Assembly (NCBI GenBank): GCA_902463725.1
Contig: CABQGK010000010.1
Span: 31,599 to 95,598, forward strand
Direction of reading: 5' to 3'
DNA from: an uncultured Sutterella sp.
Lineage (GTDB): Bacteria; Pseudomonadota; Gammaproteobacteria; Burkholderiales; Burkholderiaceae_F
Length of the DNA: 64,000 nucleotides
Shown here in pieces: positions 24,663-34,800 of this stretch. The notes under the pieces are model-generated. The model saw only the letters and a program-made list of their open reading frames with translations. It had not been told where the DNA came from and did not search any database. Position 1 is the stretch's first letter. The number at the start of each line of letters is the position of its first letter. The position numbers and the translations under genes are program-made.

Positions 24663-25197
24663 AATTATTTTAACTGTTTTTGATGTATTTTTTATTGTTT
24701 TATTTTTTATAATCACACTGCTGCTAATTCGTGAGGCAAGCGACATCATAAGCACATCACAAACTGAACCTGTATATGGGAATCTATATGTTAGAGGGCA
24801 TCGATTTTCCCGCTTATCACCTATTGCAGATTTTATATTCAATGGTGAAAAGATAGGTACAGTGACAGATGATAATAAGTGGAGTATACGGTTTCCATAT
24901 ATGTATGGAAATTTTACCATCGATCAAAACGATTTGATGAGAATTCTTAACTCAGAATTAAATATTAAATATGATGAAGAAACACATTTAACAGGGAACC
25001 ATTTCTTTATTTATAACTGCAAGAGCGAGTCTATTATATTATTCTCTCAGTACAATAAATTTAAAAAAGCTGCCACACAAAGAGGTATTAATATAAAATT
25101 TCCAATTAAAGATAGCATCATGGCCGTACTAGATGATACGAGAGCTAACTATGACCAACGTGATTTTACACCGACATGCCAATATGTGGTTCAGTAG
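24634..25197 (+). CDS. Unknown membrane-anchored protein in AT-rich islet (paralogue 2)
   Basis: 187 residues. One N-terminal transmembrane segment (residues about 8-32, very hydrophobic with I-V-L-F-F-I-I-T-L-L-L) and an exported domain. Shares with the preceding gene the membrane topology, the motif F-F-I-Y-N-C followed by an F-x-x-Y/F-x-x-x-K stretch, and a C-terminal T-C, so the two look like diverged duplicates. AAGGCGAG ribosome site inside the end of the upstream gene indicates coupling. Its stop is 1 nt from the stop of the convergent gene. Function unknown. Confidence 0.72.
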   Translation: MISPGKIIFKIILTVFDVFFIVLFFIITLLLIREASDIISTSQTEPVYGNLYVRGHRFSRLSPIADFIFNGEKIGTVTDDNKWSIRFPYMYGNFTIDQNDLMRILNSELNIKYDEETHLTGNHFFIYNCKSESIILFSQYNKFKKAATQRGINIKFPIKDSIMAVLDDTRANYDQRDFTPTCQYVVQ

Positions 25198-25198
25198 T

Positions 25199-25702
25199 TT
25201 AATTAGCACTGCAAATTTTTCTTTCGTATGGTTGCTCCATTTTAGTTAGATAAACCTTTTGTCTAGATAGAAAATCTAAGGTTCCTAATGAAATTTCTTT
25301 CGAGACCTCATCGTCAAAAATGTACTCACCAGTTTTTAGATACTCACATACTTTACGATATGAGTCATCAAACGGCCCATATACTTTAATATCAATTTCT
25401 CCATCTGGAGTATAAACAATTCTACACTCACCACATCTCTTATACATCAATATCAAATATTTATAATAGTCATTAAAGTGTTTCATGGATGCTGAGTTAA
25501 TATTATTCACCATATATTCTTTATGATGAATTTTATCTATAATGATGCTAATATCTCTGTTCATTATTATTTCAGCATATTTATCTCTATCTCCTCTACT
25601 ATCTGATGAATAAATTAACTGCCTGAGAGATAGTGAAGAAATAATAACCAGTCCAGCAATAATAATAAGCTTAAATATAATTTTAAGATTATGCGAAACC
25701 AT
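25199..25702 (-). CDS. Unknown single-pass membrane protein in AT-rich islet
   Basis: 167 residues. N-terminal transmembrane segment (I-I-F-K-L-I-I-I-A-G-L-V-I-I-S-S-L) and an exported domain with four Cys (K-R-C-G-E-C, V-C-E-Y, K-I-C near the C-terminus). The domain includes I-V-Y-T-P-D-G-E-I-D-I-K-V-Y-G-P. AT-rich. Starts 1 nt after the stop of the upstream multipass gene (25704-26387), so the two form a coupled pair. Same architecture as the two plus-strand genes, though I see no clear sequence identity. Not recognised. Confidence 0.7.
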   Translation of the reverse strand: MVSHNLKIIFKLIIIAGLVIISSLSLRQLIYSSDSRGDRDKYAEIIMNRDISIIIDKIHHKEYMVNNINSASMKHFNDYYKYLILMYKRCGECRIVYTPDGEIDIKVYGPFDDSYRKVCEYLKTGEYIFDDEVSKEISLGTLDFLSRQKVYLTKMEQPYERKICSAN

Positions 25703-25703
25703 G

Positions 25704-26387
25704 TTAGTTCCTTGCTTTATAAATAAGCCTTAATCCATAGATAACAAACATTAATACAGCAGAGATGGTAAAAATTAAAAATTTACTGGAAAGGGTATAT
25801 TCTAAAGCAATTGTTGCATCGAATGCTCTACCGAGATTTATTGCAACGAATATTGAAATAAACAAGCAGACTAGTACATAACTAAAGACCACAACGGCAG
25901 TATAAATTAATCTGTTTATACTACCATCAGGAAATCGGCAGAACGTGCAAAGAAGTGACTTATTGTTTTTCGGTGTTAAACCAACATTAATTAAATAAAT
26001 TAATGCAGTTGAAATACAAAATAGTTCAACGGTATAGTCTTTCATACGATACGCGACTTCTTGATTAACACTAAAATTAGCATAGCTCATATCGTAGTCG
26101 ATATTGGTCGTATATATATAGTACACAAACACGAAAAATGGAAAAACTAGCTCATCAATAGAGTAATCTATATCCAGTAATCGCCTTAAGTAGATTAAGG
26201 CCAAATAAAAAGCACTTAAAAAATATACAAGTACAAATATAGTGTCTAGTTGTTCAGAATAGGCGTTACCGTGATTACAGATTATTCGGACGAAAAAATT
26301 ACTGAAACAAATGAATAGTGAAATAAACAAGTGAAACCAATAACTCTTTCTTGATAACGGCAATTTGCTACTGATCACGCGTTTCAT
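25704..26387 (-). CDS. Unknown multipass membrane protein in AT-rich islet
   Basis: 227 residues with about six hydrophobic segments and charged ends (M-K-R-V-I-S-S-K... and ...L-I-Y-K-A-R-N). No transporter or enzyme motif seen. Codon use strongly AT-rich like the rest of the islet. Coupled to the downstream single-pass gene. Possible immunity or channel component, but this is speculation; I do not recognise the family. Confidence 0.7.
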   Translation of the reverse strand: MKRVISSKLPLSRKSYWFHLFISLFICFSNFFVRIICNHGNAYSEQLDTIFVLVYFLSAFYLALIYLRRLLDIDYSIDELVFPFFVFVYYIYTTNIDYDMSYANFSVNQEVAYRMKDYTVELFCISTALIYLINVGLTPKNNKSLLCTFCRFPDGSINRLIYTAVVVFSYVLVCLFISIFVAINLGRAFDATIALEYTLSSKFLIFTISAVLMFVIYGLRLIYKARN

Positions 26388-26566
26388 ATAAAATCAAAAT
26401 TATTAACAATTTGTATGTAAACGTTGAACTTTATTACTCGTCGTATAGATGCTTAAAAAGCATAAATATTCATTGTTATTTCTTCAAAATAAACAAAAAA
26501 TTCCTACGATTGGTACATCATTCGAGAACCCAAGCCTAATCCGCCAAGTGCAGAGCGCCGCCGTCA

Positions 26567-27142
26567 TTACGGCAGAGGACAGCCCACTGGGGCAATGACC
26601 GCCAAAAACCACCGCTCGAGCTCCTCGGGCGTTTCTTTTCTGCCGCCCTGTATCCACCAGAGCACCATCTCGACGAAGCTACCTGCAATGTGGTTAACCA
26701 AGAACTCTCGAGGAATGCCGTCAGCGAGCACAAAATTCTCCGCTTCAAGCCGCGTGCTGATGAGCTTTTGCAAGTTGTCTTTGAAGTAGCCCAAAAAGAG
26801 CGCACCGCTCTCCGAAGAAAGTAGCCCGATGATGTTGAGGTCATTCTCCTCAATGTGGTGCAAGAGGTGACAGAACACCGAGGCGTGACGCTCATCGTCA
26901 AAAAAGAGCGGGTGCTCTTCAGCGATATCGGCCGCGCTATCCACAATGTGCCCAAACAACTCCGCACAAAGCGAGGAGAGCAGCGTCTCTTTCGTGGGAA
27001 AGTGCGCATAGAAGGTCGAGCGACCCACATTCGCCCGATCAATGATGTCCTGCACGGTGATGTTGCTAAAGCTCGTCTTACTCAAGAGCTCGCTAAAGGC
27101 TGAAAAAATAGCCATCCGACTACGGGTCTGACGTCTATCCAT
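26567..27142 (-). CDS. TetR-family repressor next to a metal ATPase
   Basis: 191 residues from the ATG at 27142 (M-D-R-R-Q-T-R-S-R); an in-frame TTG at 27169 is less likely. N-terminal TetR helix-turn-helix: F-S-N-I-T-V-Q-D-I-I-D-R-A-N-V-G-R-S-T-F-Y-A-H-F-P-T-K-E (residues about 25-55, split here by position). The C-terminal ligand domain is W/F-rich near the end (M-V-L-W-W-I-Q-G-G), as in the TetR_C_7/YcfQ-like group. It is divergent from the P-type ATPase gene; the 195-bp gap contains repeated boxes, so it most likely represses the pump until a metal or other effector binds. Confidence 0.85.
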   Translation of the reverse strand: MDRRQTRSRMAIFSAFSELLSKTSFSNITVQDIIDRANVGRSTFYAHFPTKETLLSSLCAELFGHIVDSAADIAEEHPLFFDDERHASVFCHLLHHIEENDLNIIGLLSSESGALFLGYFKDNLQKLISTRLEAENFVLADGIPREFLVNHIAGSFVEMVLWWIQGGRKETPEELERWFLAVIAPVGCPLP

Positions 27143-27160
27143 AACTAAATGAGAATGAGA

Positions 27161-27301
27161 ATCGAACAAAAATCGAAATTTATTCGGTAACGCACAAGGC
27201 TGGGTGTTTGTTCATTGAGCCCAAGGTGGCGTATTCCTAGAATAGTTATCGAACAAAATATCTGTTAGCGAATATTCTATCTCACAGTAAGACGCTAACA
27301 G
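27161..27301. promoter_or_regulatory. Candidate operators between TetR and ATPase genes
   Basis: Direct repeat ATCGAACAAAA at 27161-27171 and 27248-27258, and a perfect 9-bp inverted repeat CTGTTAGCG (27262-27270) / CGCTAACAG (27293-27301) with 22-nt spacing. These lie between divergent start codons and are the best candidates for the TetR binding sites; the inverted repeat might alternatively form an RNA hairpin in the ATPase leader. Confidence 0.5.
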
Positions 27302-27337
27302 AGCCCAGCATTTTCTCGCACCAGAAGCTTTGGCGAC

Positions 27338-29269
27338 ATGAATAAGGACGCGTCGGATATGTGGAACGCACTACTTGAAAAACTTGAAAGCCTACCTGCT
27401 GCACTGGCAGGTGGGGCACTTTTGTTGGTGAGCTTTTTCGCTGACAAACTTCCCTTTGCGCTGCCGCTCGATCCCGCATGGATCACGGTATTCGTCTGCG
27501 GTCTTCCCATTGTTGCCGAAGCGCTCGAGACGCTCCTAAGTGAAGAGGGTGTCGCGAAGATCTCCTCTGCGCTACTCATCACCATTGCGATGTGTGCCGC
27601 CATTGCGATTGGCGACCTATTCGCCGCGGGTGAGGTGGCCTTTATCATGGCACTTGGGGAAATGCTGGAAGAGCACACCACCAATCGTGCAAAAGAGGGA
27701 CTCAAGAAGCTCCTCTCGCTTGCTCCCGTTCAGGGCCGCCGCATCGATGGCGATCGCGAAGAGCTCGTGAGCGCAGAGAGCATCGTGGTCGATGACCTCC
27801 TGCGCGTGCTTCCTGGCGAATCCATTCCCGTTGACGGTGTGATCGTTGCAGGCGAAACCTCCGTGGACCAATCGGTCATGACAGGTGAATCACTCCCCGT
27901 AGAAAAGGGCATGGGCGATAGTGTCTTTGCTGGAACCATTAACCGTTTTGGTGCCATCGATATGCGCGCAACGAAAGTTGGTGAGGATAGTTCGCTCGCG
28001 AAACTCATTCGCATGGTCGAAGAGGCGGAGCAGCGTCAGGCCCCCACCCAGCGCATCGTCGACAAATGGGCATCGTGGCTCGTGCCTGCGGCACTCGCGC
28101 TCTCGCTCATTGCCTACCTCACCACGGGCAATGTCGTTACGGCCGTCACCATCCTCGTCGTATTTTGCCCTTGCGCACTCGTGCTTGCGACGCCGACCGC
28201 CATTATGGCGGCCATCGGTCAAGCGACAAAGTACGGCGTCATCATTAAGTCAGGGGAAGCGCTCGAAGCCATGGGCAGCGTCGATACGCTCGCTTTTGAC
28301 AAAACGGGTACCCTCACAAGTGGTGTGCTCTCCGTGGGCGCTAAGCGGGTTTTGCGCGAGGGACTTACTGATGAGCGGTTGCTTGAGCTCGCCGCCTCAC
28401 TTGAACTCAAAAGTGAGCATCCCTTGGGACGCGCTGTGGTCAATGCCGCACGCGATGCAGGACTCGCCTTGCGCAGCCCCGAGCGCTTTTTCATGAACGC
28501 TGGCAAGGGCGTGCGTGGCGAGGTTGATGGCACTGAACTGTGGTGCGCGAACGCGGCTTGGTTAGAAGAAGAGGGGATTCACCTCTCATCCGAAGCCCAT
28601 AAAGCAGCGCTTGAGCTGCGGCGCGAAGGCTTCGCCGCGGTGTTTCTCGCCGATCGTCATGGTGCGCTCGGTGTGCTCGGGCTCTCTGACAAACTCCGGA
28701 GTGAAGCCCCAGCCATGGTGGCAAACCTCACACGAATGGGGGTTGCCTCAACGCTTCTGACGGGTGACCACAAAGAAACCGCGGAGCATTTCGCAAAGCT
28801 CGCTGGCATTACGGATGTTCGTGCTGAGCTTCTCCCAGCGGATAAAGTGGCTGCGATTGAATCGCTCACCAACGCTGGACGGCACGTCGCCATGATTGGC
28901 GATGGGGTGAACGACGCGCCCGCGCTCAAAACTGCCTCGGTTGGGGTGGCCATGGGCACCATGGGGAGCGACATTGCGATCGAAGCGGCGGATATCGCGC
29001 TCATGGGCGACGACCTCTCGAAGATCCCTTACCTCAAGCGCCTCTCAAACGAGACCGTGAAAACGATCATGCTCTCGATCTCGCTCTCGATGATCATTAA
29101 CGGCATCGCGATCGTACTGTCCTTCATGGGGATTCTCACTCCCACAACGGGCGCACTGGTACACAACCTCGGCTCCTTCGTGGTGGTGCTGATCGCCGCA
29201 AAACTCTACGACCGAAAGTTCCCAGAGGCGCATGAGCGTAGCAGCGCTCCTTCAGTGCAAGCAGCCTAA
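27338..29269 (+). CDS. Heavy-metal P1B-type ATPase
   Basis: 643 residues. Inner-membrane metal pump. In order: membrane segments, actuator loop with M-T-G-E-S-L-P-V, the intramembrane metal site C-P-C at 277-279 (F-C-P-C-A-L-V-L-A-T-P-T-A), phosphorylation site D-K-T-G-T-L-T with Asp321, the HP-locus S-E-H-P-L-G, nucleotide segment, hinge G-D-G-V-N-D-A-P, and last membrane segments with H-N-L-G-S. It lacks the usual N-terminal CxxC metal-binding domain, so it is short for CadA/ZntA. Metal cannot be fixed: Zn/Cd/Co are likeliest, Cu possible. Controlled by the divergent TetR gene; terminator at 29286. Confidence 0.93.
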   Translation: MNKDASDMWNALLEKLESLPAALAGGALLLVSFFADKLPFALPLDPAWITVFVCGLPIVAEALETLLSEEGVAKISSALLITIAMCAAIAIGDLFAAGEVAFIMALGEMLEEHTTNRAKEGLKKLLSLAPVQGRRIDGDREELVSAESIVVDDLLRVLPGESIPVDGVIVAGETSVDQSVMTGESLPVEKGMGDSVFAGTINRFGAIDMRATKVGEDSSLAKLIRMVEEAEQRQAPTQRIVDKWASWLVPAALALSLIAYLTTGNVVTAVTILVVFCPCALVLATPTAIMAAIGQATKYGVIIKSGEALEAMGSVDTLAFDKTGTLTSGVLSVGAKRVLREGLTDERLLELAASLELKSEHPLGRAVVNAARDAGLALRSPERFFMNAGKGVRGEVDGTELWCANAAWLEEEGIHLSSEAHKAALELRREGFAAVFLADRHGALGVLGLSDKLRSEAPAMVANLTRMGVASTLLTGDHKETAEHFAKLAGITDVRAELLPADKVAAIESLTNAGRHVAMIGDGVNDAPALKTASVGVAMGTMGSDIAIEAADIALMGDDLSKIPYLKRLSNETVKTIMLSISLSMIINGIAIVLSFMGILTPTTGALVHNLGSFVVVLIAAKLYDRKFPEAHERSSAPSVQAA

Positions 29270-29285
29270 GGATCGCAAAGCGTAC

Positions 29286-29324
29286 GAAAGCCTTCAACCA
29301 ACACGGATTGAAGGCTTTCTTTCT
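29286..29324 (+). terminator. Terminator of the P-type ATPase gene
   Basis: Perfect 12-bp stem GAAAGCCTTCAA (29286-29297) / TTGAAGGCTTTC (29308-29319) followed by a T-rich tail. Confidence 0.92.
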
Positions 29325-29475
29325 AGACGGCAAACTTGCTTGCTCACGCGAGCGAGCTGATTAGATACCACCGAACGGGATCTTAGTCGGGAGTAACTTG
29401 AAGGCCTAACGCTGCATGATATCCGCCTAAAGAATTTAGTCAACATAATAATCCTTATGTTGAATTTAATGGCAA

Positions 29476-29512
29476 ATAGAAAAGCGACACGCATTCTGTG
29501 CCGCTTTTCTCT
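29476..29512 (-). terminator. Terminator of the flavoprotein gene at 29520
   Basis: Minus strand AGAAAAGCGGCAC (29510-29498) pairs with GTGTCGCTTTTCT (29490-29478), 13 positions with one G-U, A-rich before and T-rich within the 3' arm. It begins 10 nt after the stop codon. Confidence 0.85.
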
Positions 29513-29519
29513 CTGAGAG

Positions 29520-30920
29520 TTACTTGAGCGCGTACGCTGCCGCGTCCAAACCTGCAATACGGCCAAAGGTCAAAAAGTCTGCAACAGCGTTACCGCCGAT
29601 GCGGTTGCCGCCATGCACACCACCCGTAACTTCACCCGCGGCAAAGAGGCCGGCAATGGGCTTTTTGTCTTGCGTGAGCACCTCGGCCTTGCTATTGATT
29701 TTGAGCCCGCCCATGGTGTGATGAATGCCAGGCGTGACCTGCGCAGCGTAGTACGGTCCCTTTTCAAAGGATGCGAGCATATCGGGGCGCCCAAACTCCG
29801 TGTCTTCCTTCTTCTTGGCAAGCGCCGTGTAGTTTGCGAGCGTTGTCTTTAGCACGTCAGCAGGCACCTTGATCTCCTTCGCTAGCGCCTCAATCGTGTC
29901 CGCGCGCACCGCGTAACCATCACTGAAATATCCTTGAGCGAGCTTGCTCTTTTGCGCAACGCTCTCATCCCAAAGCAAATACGCGTAACCGCCCGTCTCC
30001 TTCAAAATCTTCTGCGAGACCACGTCACGGGTCAAAAGCTCATTGGTGAAGCGCTTGCCTTCTTGGTTCACCAGAATCGCACCACGCCCACGCATCGATT
30101 CGGAAATCAGGTGTCCGTCACGCTTAATGACAGTTGGATGAATCTGAATCTGTTCGATATCGGTGAGCCCAGCGCCCACTTCTAAGCCGAGCGTGATGCC
30201 CTCGCCCTGAGCGCCACTATGGTTTGTCGTGCTGAAGCCTTTGAGCTCAGGACGATACTTTTCCACCATCGCCATATTCGCGCCAAACCCGCCCGTGGCG
30301 ATCACCACTGCTTTGGCATCAATTGTCTGCACACCCGCCTTGGTTTTCACCTCAACACCGACAACTTTGCCATCCTTCATCTTGATATGCGTGACTTGGT
30401 TGTTCGTGCGAACATCAATGCCGTCCTGCTTTGCACGTGCCGTGAGAACCTTCATCGCAGCAGCACCGACGCTTGAGCCGTCACAGGGCCCATGGCTGCG
30501 TGGCACGGACTGCCCACCACTACGACGGTTCTGGAAGCAGAAATCCGCTCCGAGACTCACAAGCCACTCTTCAGCGTAGCGGGCATTCTCAGTGAGCGTC
30601 TTGAGGAGTTCAGGATCGTTCAGGTTGTGCCCACCCTTCATCGTGTCTTGATAGAAGAGCTCTGGGCTATCGTTAGTGACGCCCGCGGCAATCTGCTGCT
30701 TCGTGCCCGCGGCATTCATGCCACCCGAAGCAAAGTTGGAGTTCCCGCCCAAGTAGCTCATCTTTTCGAGCACCACCACAGAGGCGCCCTTTTCTTTTGC
30801 CGAGATCGCTGCGGACATCCCAGCGCCGCCCGAGCCAACGACCACCACATCAAAGGTCTCTGCCAGTGCGCTAACTGACAGGAGCGACAGTAGCGCAAGC
30901 GAAATCATGGTCTTTTTCAT
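29520..30920 (-). CDS. Exported fumarate-reductase-like flavoprotein (no heme domain)
   Basis: 466 residues. Sec signal peptide (M-K-K-T-M-I-S-L-A-L-L-S-L-L-S..., cleavage after A-L-A). Then the FAD-binding Rossmann motif V-V-V-G-S-G-G-A-G-M-S-A-A, L-G-G-N-S, and the catalytic region R-G-R-G-A-I-L-V-N...R-F-T-N-E-L-L-T-R-D. Near the C-terminus are H-H-T-M-G-G and G-G-V-H-G-G-N-R-I-G-G-N-A, carrying the His and Arg that bind dicarboxylate in flavocytochrome c. All substrate residues of the fumarate/urocanate reductase class are present. There is no heme or FMN domain, so electrons must come from a separate cytochrome or FMN protein. Likely periplasmic respiratory reductase for fumarate or a similar enoate. 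Confidence 0.88.
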   Translation of the reverse strand: MKKTMISLALLSLLSVSALAETFDVVVVGSGGAGMSAAISAKEKGASVVVLEKMSYLGGNSNFASGGMNAAGTKQQIAAGVTNDSPELFYQDTMKGGHNLNDPELLKTLTENARYAEEWLVSLGADFCFQNRRSGGQSVPRSHGPCDGSSVGAAAMKVLTARAKQDGIDVRTNNQVTHIKMKDGKVVGVEVKTKAGVQTIDAKAVVIATGGFGANMAMVEKYRPELKGFSTTNHSGAQGEGITLGLEVGAGLTDIEQIQIHPTVIKRDGHLISESMRGRGAILVNQEGKRFTNELLTRDVVSQKILKETGGYAYLLWDESVAQKSKLAQGYFSDGYAVRADTIEALAKEIKVPADVLKTTLANYTALAKKKEDTEFGRPDMLASFEKGPYYAAQVTPGIHHTMGGLKINSKAEVLTQDKKPIAGLFAAGEVTGGVHGGNRIGGNAVADFLTFGRIAGLDAAAYALK

Positions 30921-31024
30921 ATGGATCCTCCCAAAAACTTGTTCCGTGGCAACTTATGCCGACAAAAGCATATGTTGAGAGTTTCAAAGTTATTTTTCTA
31001 TCGGTGAAAACCCGAGTTCACGCC

Positions 31025-31705
31025 TTATATGGCAAGTCCTGTACCCGGTAAAACATAAAAGAGCACAGAGAAAAACTGAAGCGTCGTTCCAGCCAACACG
31101 AACACGTGCCAGATCGCATGATTAAACGGGATCTTCTCCCAAAGATAAAAGATCACGCCTACTGAGTAAACAATGCCACCAGAGACGAGTAGCCAAAGCC
31201 CTGCGATCGGTAGCGTCGCAACGAGCGGCTTCATGACGAACACAACACACCAGCCGAGCAAAAGGTAAAGCACGCAATTGAGCCAATCGGCACGCTTCAT
31301 AAGAAGCGGCTGAAAAATCATTCCAAACAGCGCAATGCTCCACACCACGGCACAGAGCGCCCACCCCACGGGACCATGAAGGCTCACAAGGCAGAACGGG
31401 GTGTAAGAGCCCGCAATCATGAGGTAGATCGCACCATGGTCAAAGACTTGCAGAATCTCCTTTACCCTACCCTTTGGCACAGCATGGTAGAGGGTCGACG
31501 CGGTGTAGAGAATCACCATGGCGCTACCGAAAACGGCGGCGCTCACCACAGACGTTGCCGCCCCTGATCGCGTGGTGGCGTACCAAATCATCACAACGAG
31601 CGCTGCAATACTCAGCAGCGCCGCAACGCCATGCGTAACCGCATTAGCGACCTCCTCCGCGAAACTGTAGGAAGCAGCTGATGCCACTGCTCTCTTCTCA
31701 CCCAT
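31025..31705 (-). CDS. Hemolysin III / PAQR-family membrane protein
   Basis: 226 residues from the ATG at 31705, chosen for GGAGG 6 nt upstream. Seven hydrophobic segments. Family hallmarks: E-E-V-A-N-A-V-T-H-G (first segment), S-T-L-Y-H-A (metal His), F-D-H-G-A-I-Y-L-M-I-A-G-S-Y-T-P-F and a late H-A-I-W-H-V-F-V-L-A-G (metal His pair). The YqfA/HlyIII group is named for weak cytolysis when overexpressed, but the native role is thought to be membrane homeostasis. Confidence 0.9.
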   Translation of the reverse strand: MGEKRAVASAASYSFAEEVANAVTHGVAALLSIAALVVMIWYATTRSGAATSVVSAAVFGSAMVILYTASTLYHAVPKGRVKEILQVFDHGAIYLMIAGSYTPFCLVSLHGPVGWALCAVVWSIALFGMIFQPLLMKRADWLNCVLYLLLGWCVVFVMKPLVATLPIAGLWLLVSGGIVYSVGVIFYLWEKIPFNHAIWHVFVLAGTTLQFFSVLFYVLPGTGLAI

Positions 31706-31825
31706 TTCCAACCTCCTTCATCCTTAGCACGCCCCGCCAATGCGTCTAGCAAAAATCCGGCGCGCATGAACTACATCATGCTCTAACAGAGCGACATAAC
31801 CGCTACTGGAAATAGTGAGGTTGTT

Positions 31826-34800
31826 TCACTTTGTTTCGCTATTTTCGCTCTCTGATGCAACACTCTCTTGATCGAGTCGTTGTTGGATAGCGAAAATCTC
31901 AGCAGGGATTGCATGCGCCATTTTCCAAACAACAGAAATGGGGCGGGCACCCTCGAGGGATTCCAGCGTTACTGGCCCCATGTAGTAGAAGGGACAGGTC
32001 CTGCCGTCCTCGAGTTCACGACGGTAACGGACGAATAAGAGTTTCTTCCTACTCGTGTCGGTAATCTGCTTGCCTCGGGCACCCTCTGGATGCGTCTTTT
32101 TGGGTGACTGCCAGTGAAAATGCAGAGGATCTATCGCATAGTCCAAGTAGTCATGCGTTTGCATATCCTCTTTTCTCACCGTGACAAACATCAGAAATAC
32201 CGGCTCGGCTTGCTGCCCGGCTGCTTTTACATCAGACCCGATCGCCTCCAGCGTACCAGCCGATACGCCGCTTTGGCCATCCGGCATCGTTGTTAGTGAC
32301 CAACGACCAAGAGCCGCCATGGCCTCAGCACGGGTATAACGTCCGTGCAGTTTTAGAGGAGTCAGTAAACCAAGGTTGGAAGTTTCCCTTTGGGGTACTT
32401 CCGTCATCTTGTCGCGAACAAGCGGTAACACCTCAGTGAGTTCAGCTTTCAAAGCGTGATCAGATCTGAAATTTTTGAGCATCTCCTCTAAGCTACTAAT
32501 TCGACCCAAGGTCTCGTAGTAGTCGTAGTAGAGCATCATCAGGTAGCAGTACTCCCTTTGCGTCGCCTCATCAAAACGCATATCAAAGTCTCGAGCCACC
32601 AAACTACTCAAAAAGTCCACATATGCTCGATCGTCAATCACGAGCCAGCGGTTATAAATCATTTTTCTCAATGATTCGTTGACGGTGACGTTTGGACGCT
32701 TGATGCCCTGATACCGCTGCGCAATGGTTTGCTTCAGAGAGGTCCATGTCTGATATTTGTAGACGTGGTCGAGTTCAATACCCTCGTTGTAGAGAAAATC
32801 CTCGAGTCGCAAAGTCGCTGCGTCTGGGCCATATTTTTCGAGCAACTGATCGACTTTCTCGTTTCGCGACAGGTATTTGATGTGATCCTCAATGTTCTTA
32901 GCCAGTGTCTCCCGAGCAATGGGCTCTAGGAAAATCTGGCAACCGTTGGGCAACGGAAGATAGCCGGTGCGCACAGCAGCACACATGTCGCCTTGGCTCA
33001 TAGACTCGGCATCCAAAAGTGCACCTAGCCTCGTAGCCCAGTCAAACTCCTTTCGCGTACGTGCGATAAAGTCAAGCACGTTTAAGCGAAGTTTATTTTT
33101 TGCACGGCGCAGGCCGCGGCCGAGCTGTTGCAGAAAGACCGTCAGACTTTGTGTTGGGCGCAGGAATATCACGGAGTCCACGCTCGGGATATCCACACCT
33201 TCATTAAGGATGTCAACGACAAAAAGGCAATTGATCGATCCGTCCTCAAGCGCCTTGAGAATCGCTTGACGCTCTTGGCGAGTATTGTCTGACGTTAATA
33301 CCGAGACCCTGTGGTAAGGCTTAAAGGCGTCAGCCATCGCATTTGCGTGCGCTTTATCGACGCAGAACGCAAGACTACGTCCTCGATCAAAATCAGGAAG
33401 TTTCTCTCGTACGGCGTTAAGCACAAGCGTTGTACGCGCATCACTCTTGATGAACGCGTAGGACAAGTCTTGATCATCGTAGCGACCCCGCTTCCAGGCA
33501 GTCTGCGTGAGATCAACGGCATCGGGCAACCCGTAATAGGTAAAGGGCACCAGCATTCCGCGATTAATCGCATCCGTCAGTCGGATCTCCGCAGCAAAGC
33601 GTCCGTCAAAGTATTGCTTAATGTCATGCTGGTCTAGTCGCTCAGGCGTGGCCGTCAACCCCACGAGCACTTTCGGCTTAAAGAACGACAGTATCCGCAG
33701 ATAACCGTCCGCAGCGCTGTGATGTGCTTCGTCAATGACGATGTAATCAAACGTCTCTGCGCCAAAAGGCAAATTCTCATGCCCAGGGCCTCGCTCCCCT
33801 AAGCGCGACTGCATAGTAGCCACCGACGCAAAGACCGCTTTGTATTCGGTAGGCTGCACGCCATTAAACCAAAGCTCACCAAAGTCTTCCTCACCTAGCA
33901 CGCGGCGGAATGTGTTACGCGCTTGGCGAAGGATCTCCTCTCGGTGGACCAAAAAAAGAAGTCTCGCTTCTGGGTGCTTTTCTCGCCAGCGTTTGAAGTC
34001 ATTGGCCACAATGACTGTTTTTCCGGTACCCGTAGCCGCTACAACAAGATTTTTATTTGAATTGAAAAGGGTGCGTTGCTCATCAATCTTTCGGAGCACA
34101 TCCTCTTGGTAGTCAAAAAGTGTGTAGGGTGCATTGGGAAGGCCATCCGCAGTTTCTGCGTTATCAGCTTCTCCAGGAAACACTAACAGCGGTTTTTGAA
34201 GCGCCTTTTCTAGACGCTCATTGTCCGCAGCGCTATTCGGGTCAAAGGGCTCAAATAACGCTGGCATCTGCCAGTACTGCTCAAACTCGCGCATTGTTGC
34301 ATCGACCAGCTCTGGCACCTCTGCTGCCGTCGTTTTGAGATTCCATTCCATGCCAGCACCGATAGCCGCGGCGGAAAGGTTCGATGAGCCCACATAGACT
34401 GTATGACTGCCACTGTTACGGTAAAAGAGATAGGCTTTGGCGTGCAGCCGAGTCGTATTTTCGTCGTACGAGATACGCACCTCAGTATTGGGGAATTGCG
34501 CTAAGCGCTTAATCGCTGCAAAGTCACTCACCGCCATGTAGGTTGTTGTGAGAAGACGAAATTTAGCACCACGCTGCGTCGCCTCGTCTAGGCTTGCCAA
34601 TAGAGGTTTGATCCCAGACTCCCGTACAAAACTCACCAACCAGTCAATCCGATCAGCTGAAAGGATCTCTCGAGCAAGCTCCCCAGCAAGGCTCGGACCT
34701 CTCGTGCTACCGCTAAAAAGACTACTGCGCGTCAGCCCCGTCACTGGGTAAATGCGCTCTAACTCCTTTTCAAGCTCAGCATCAGCACGACTGCGGCGTT

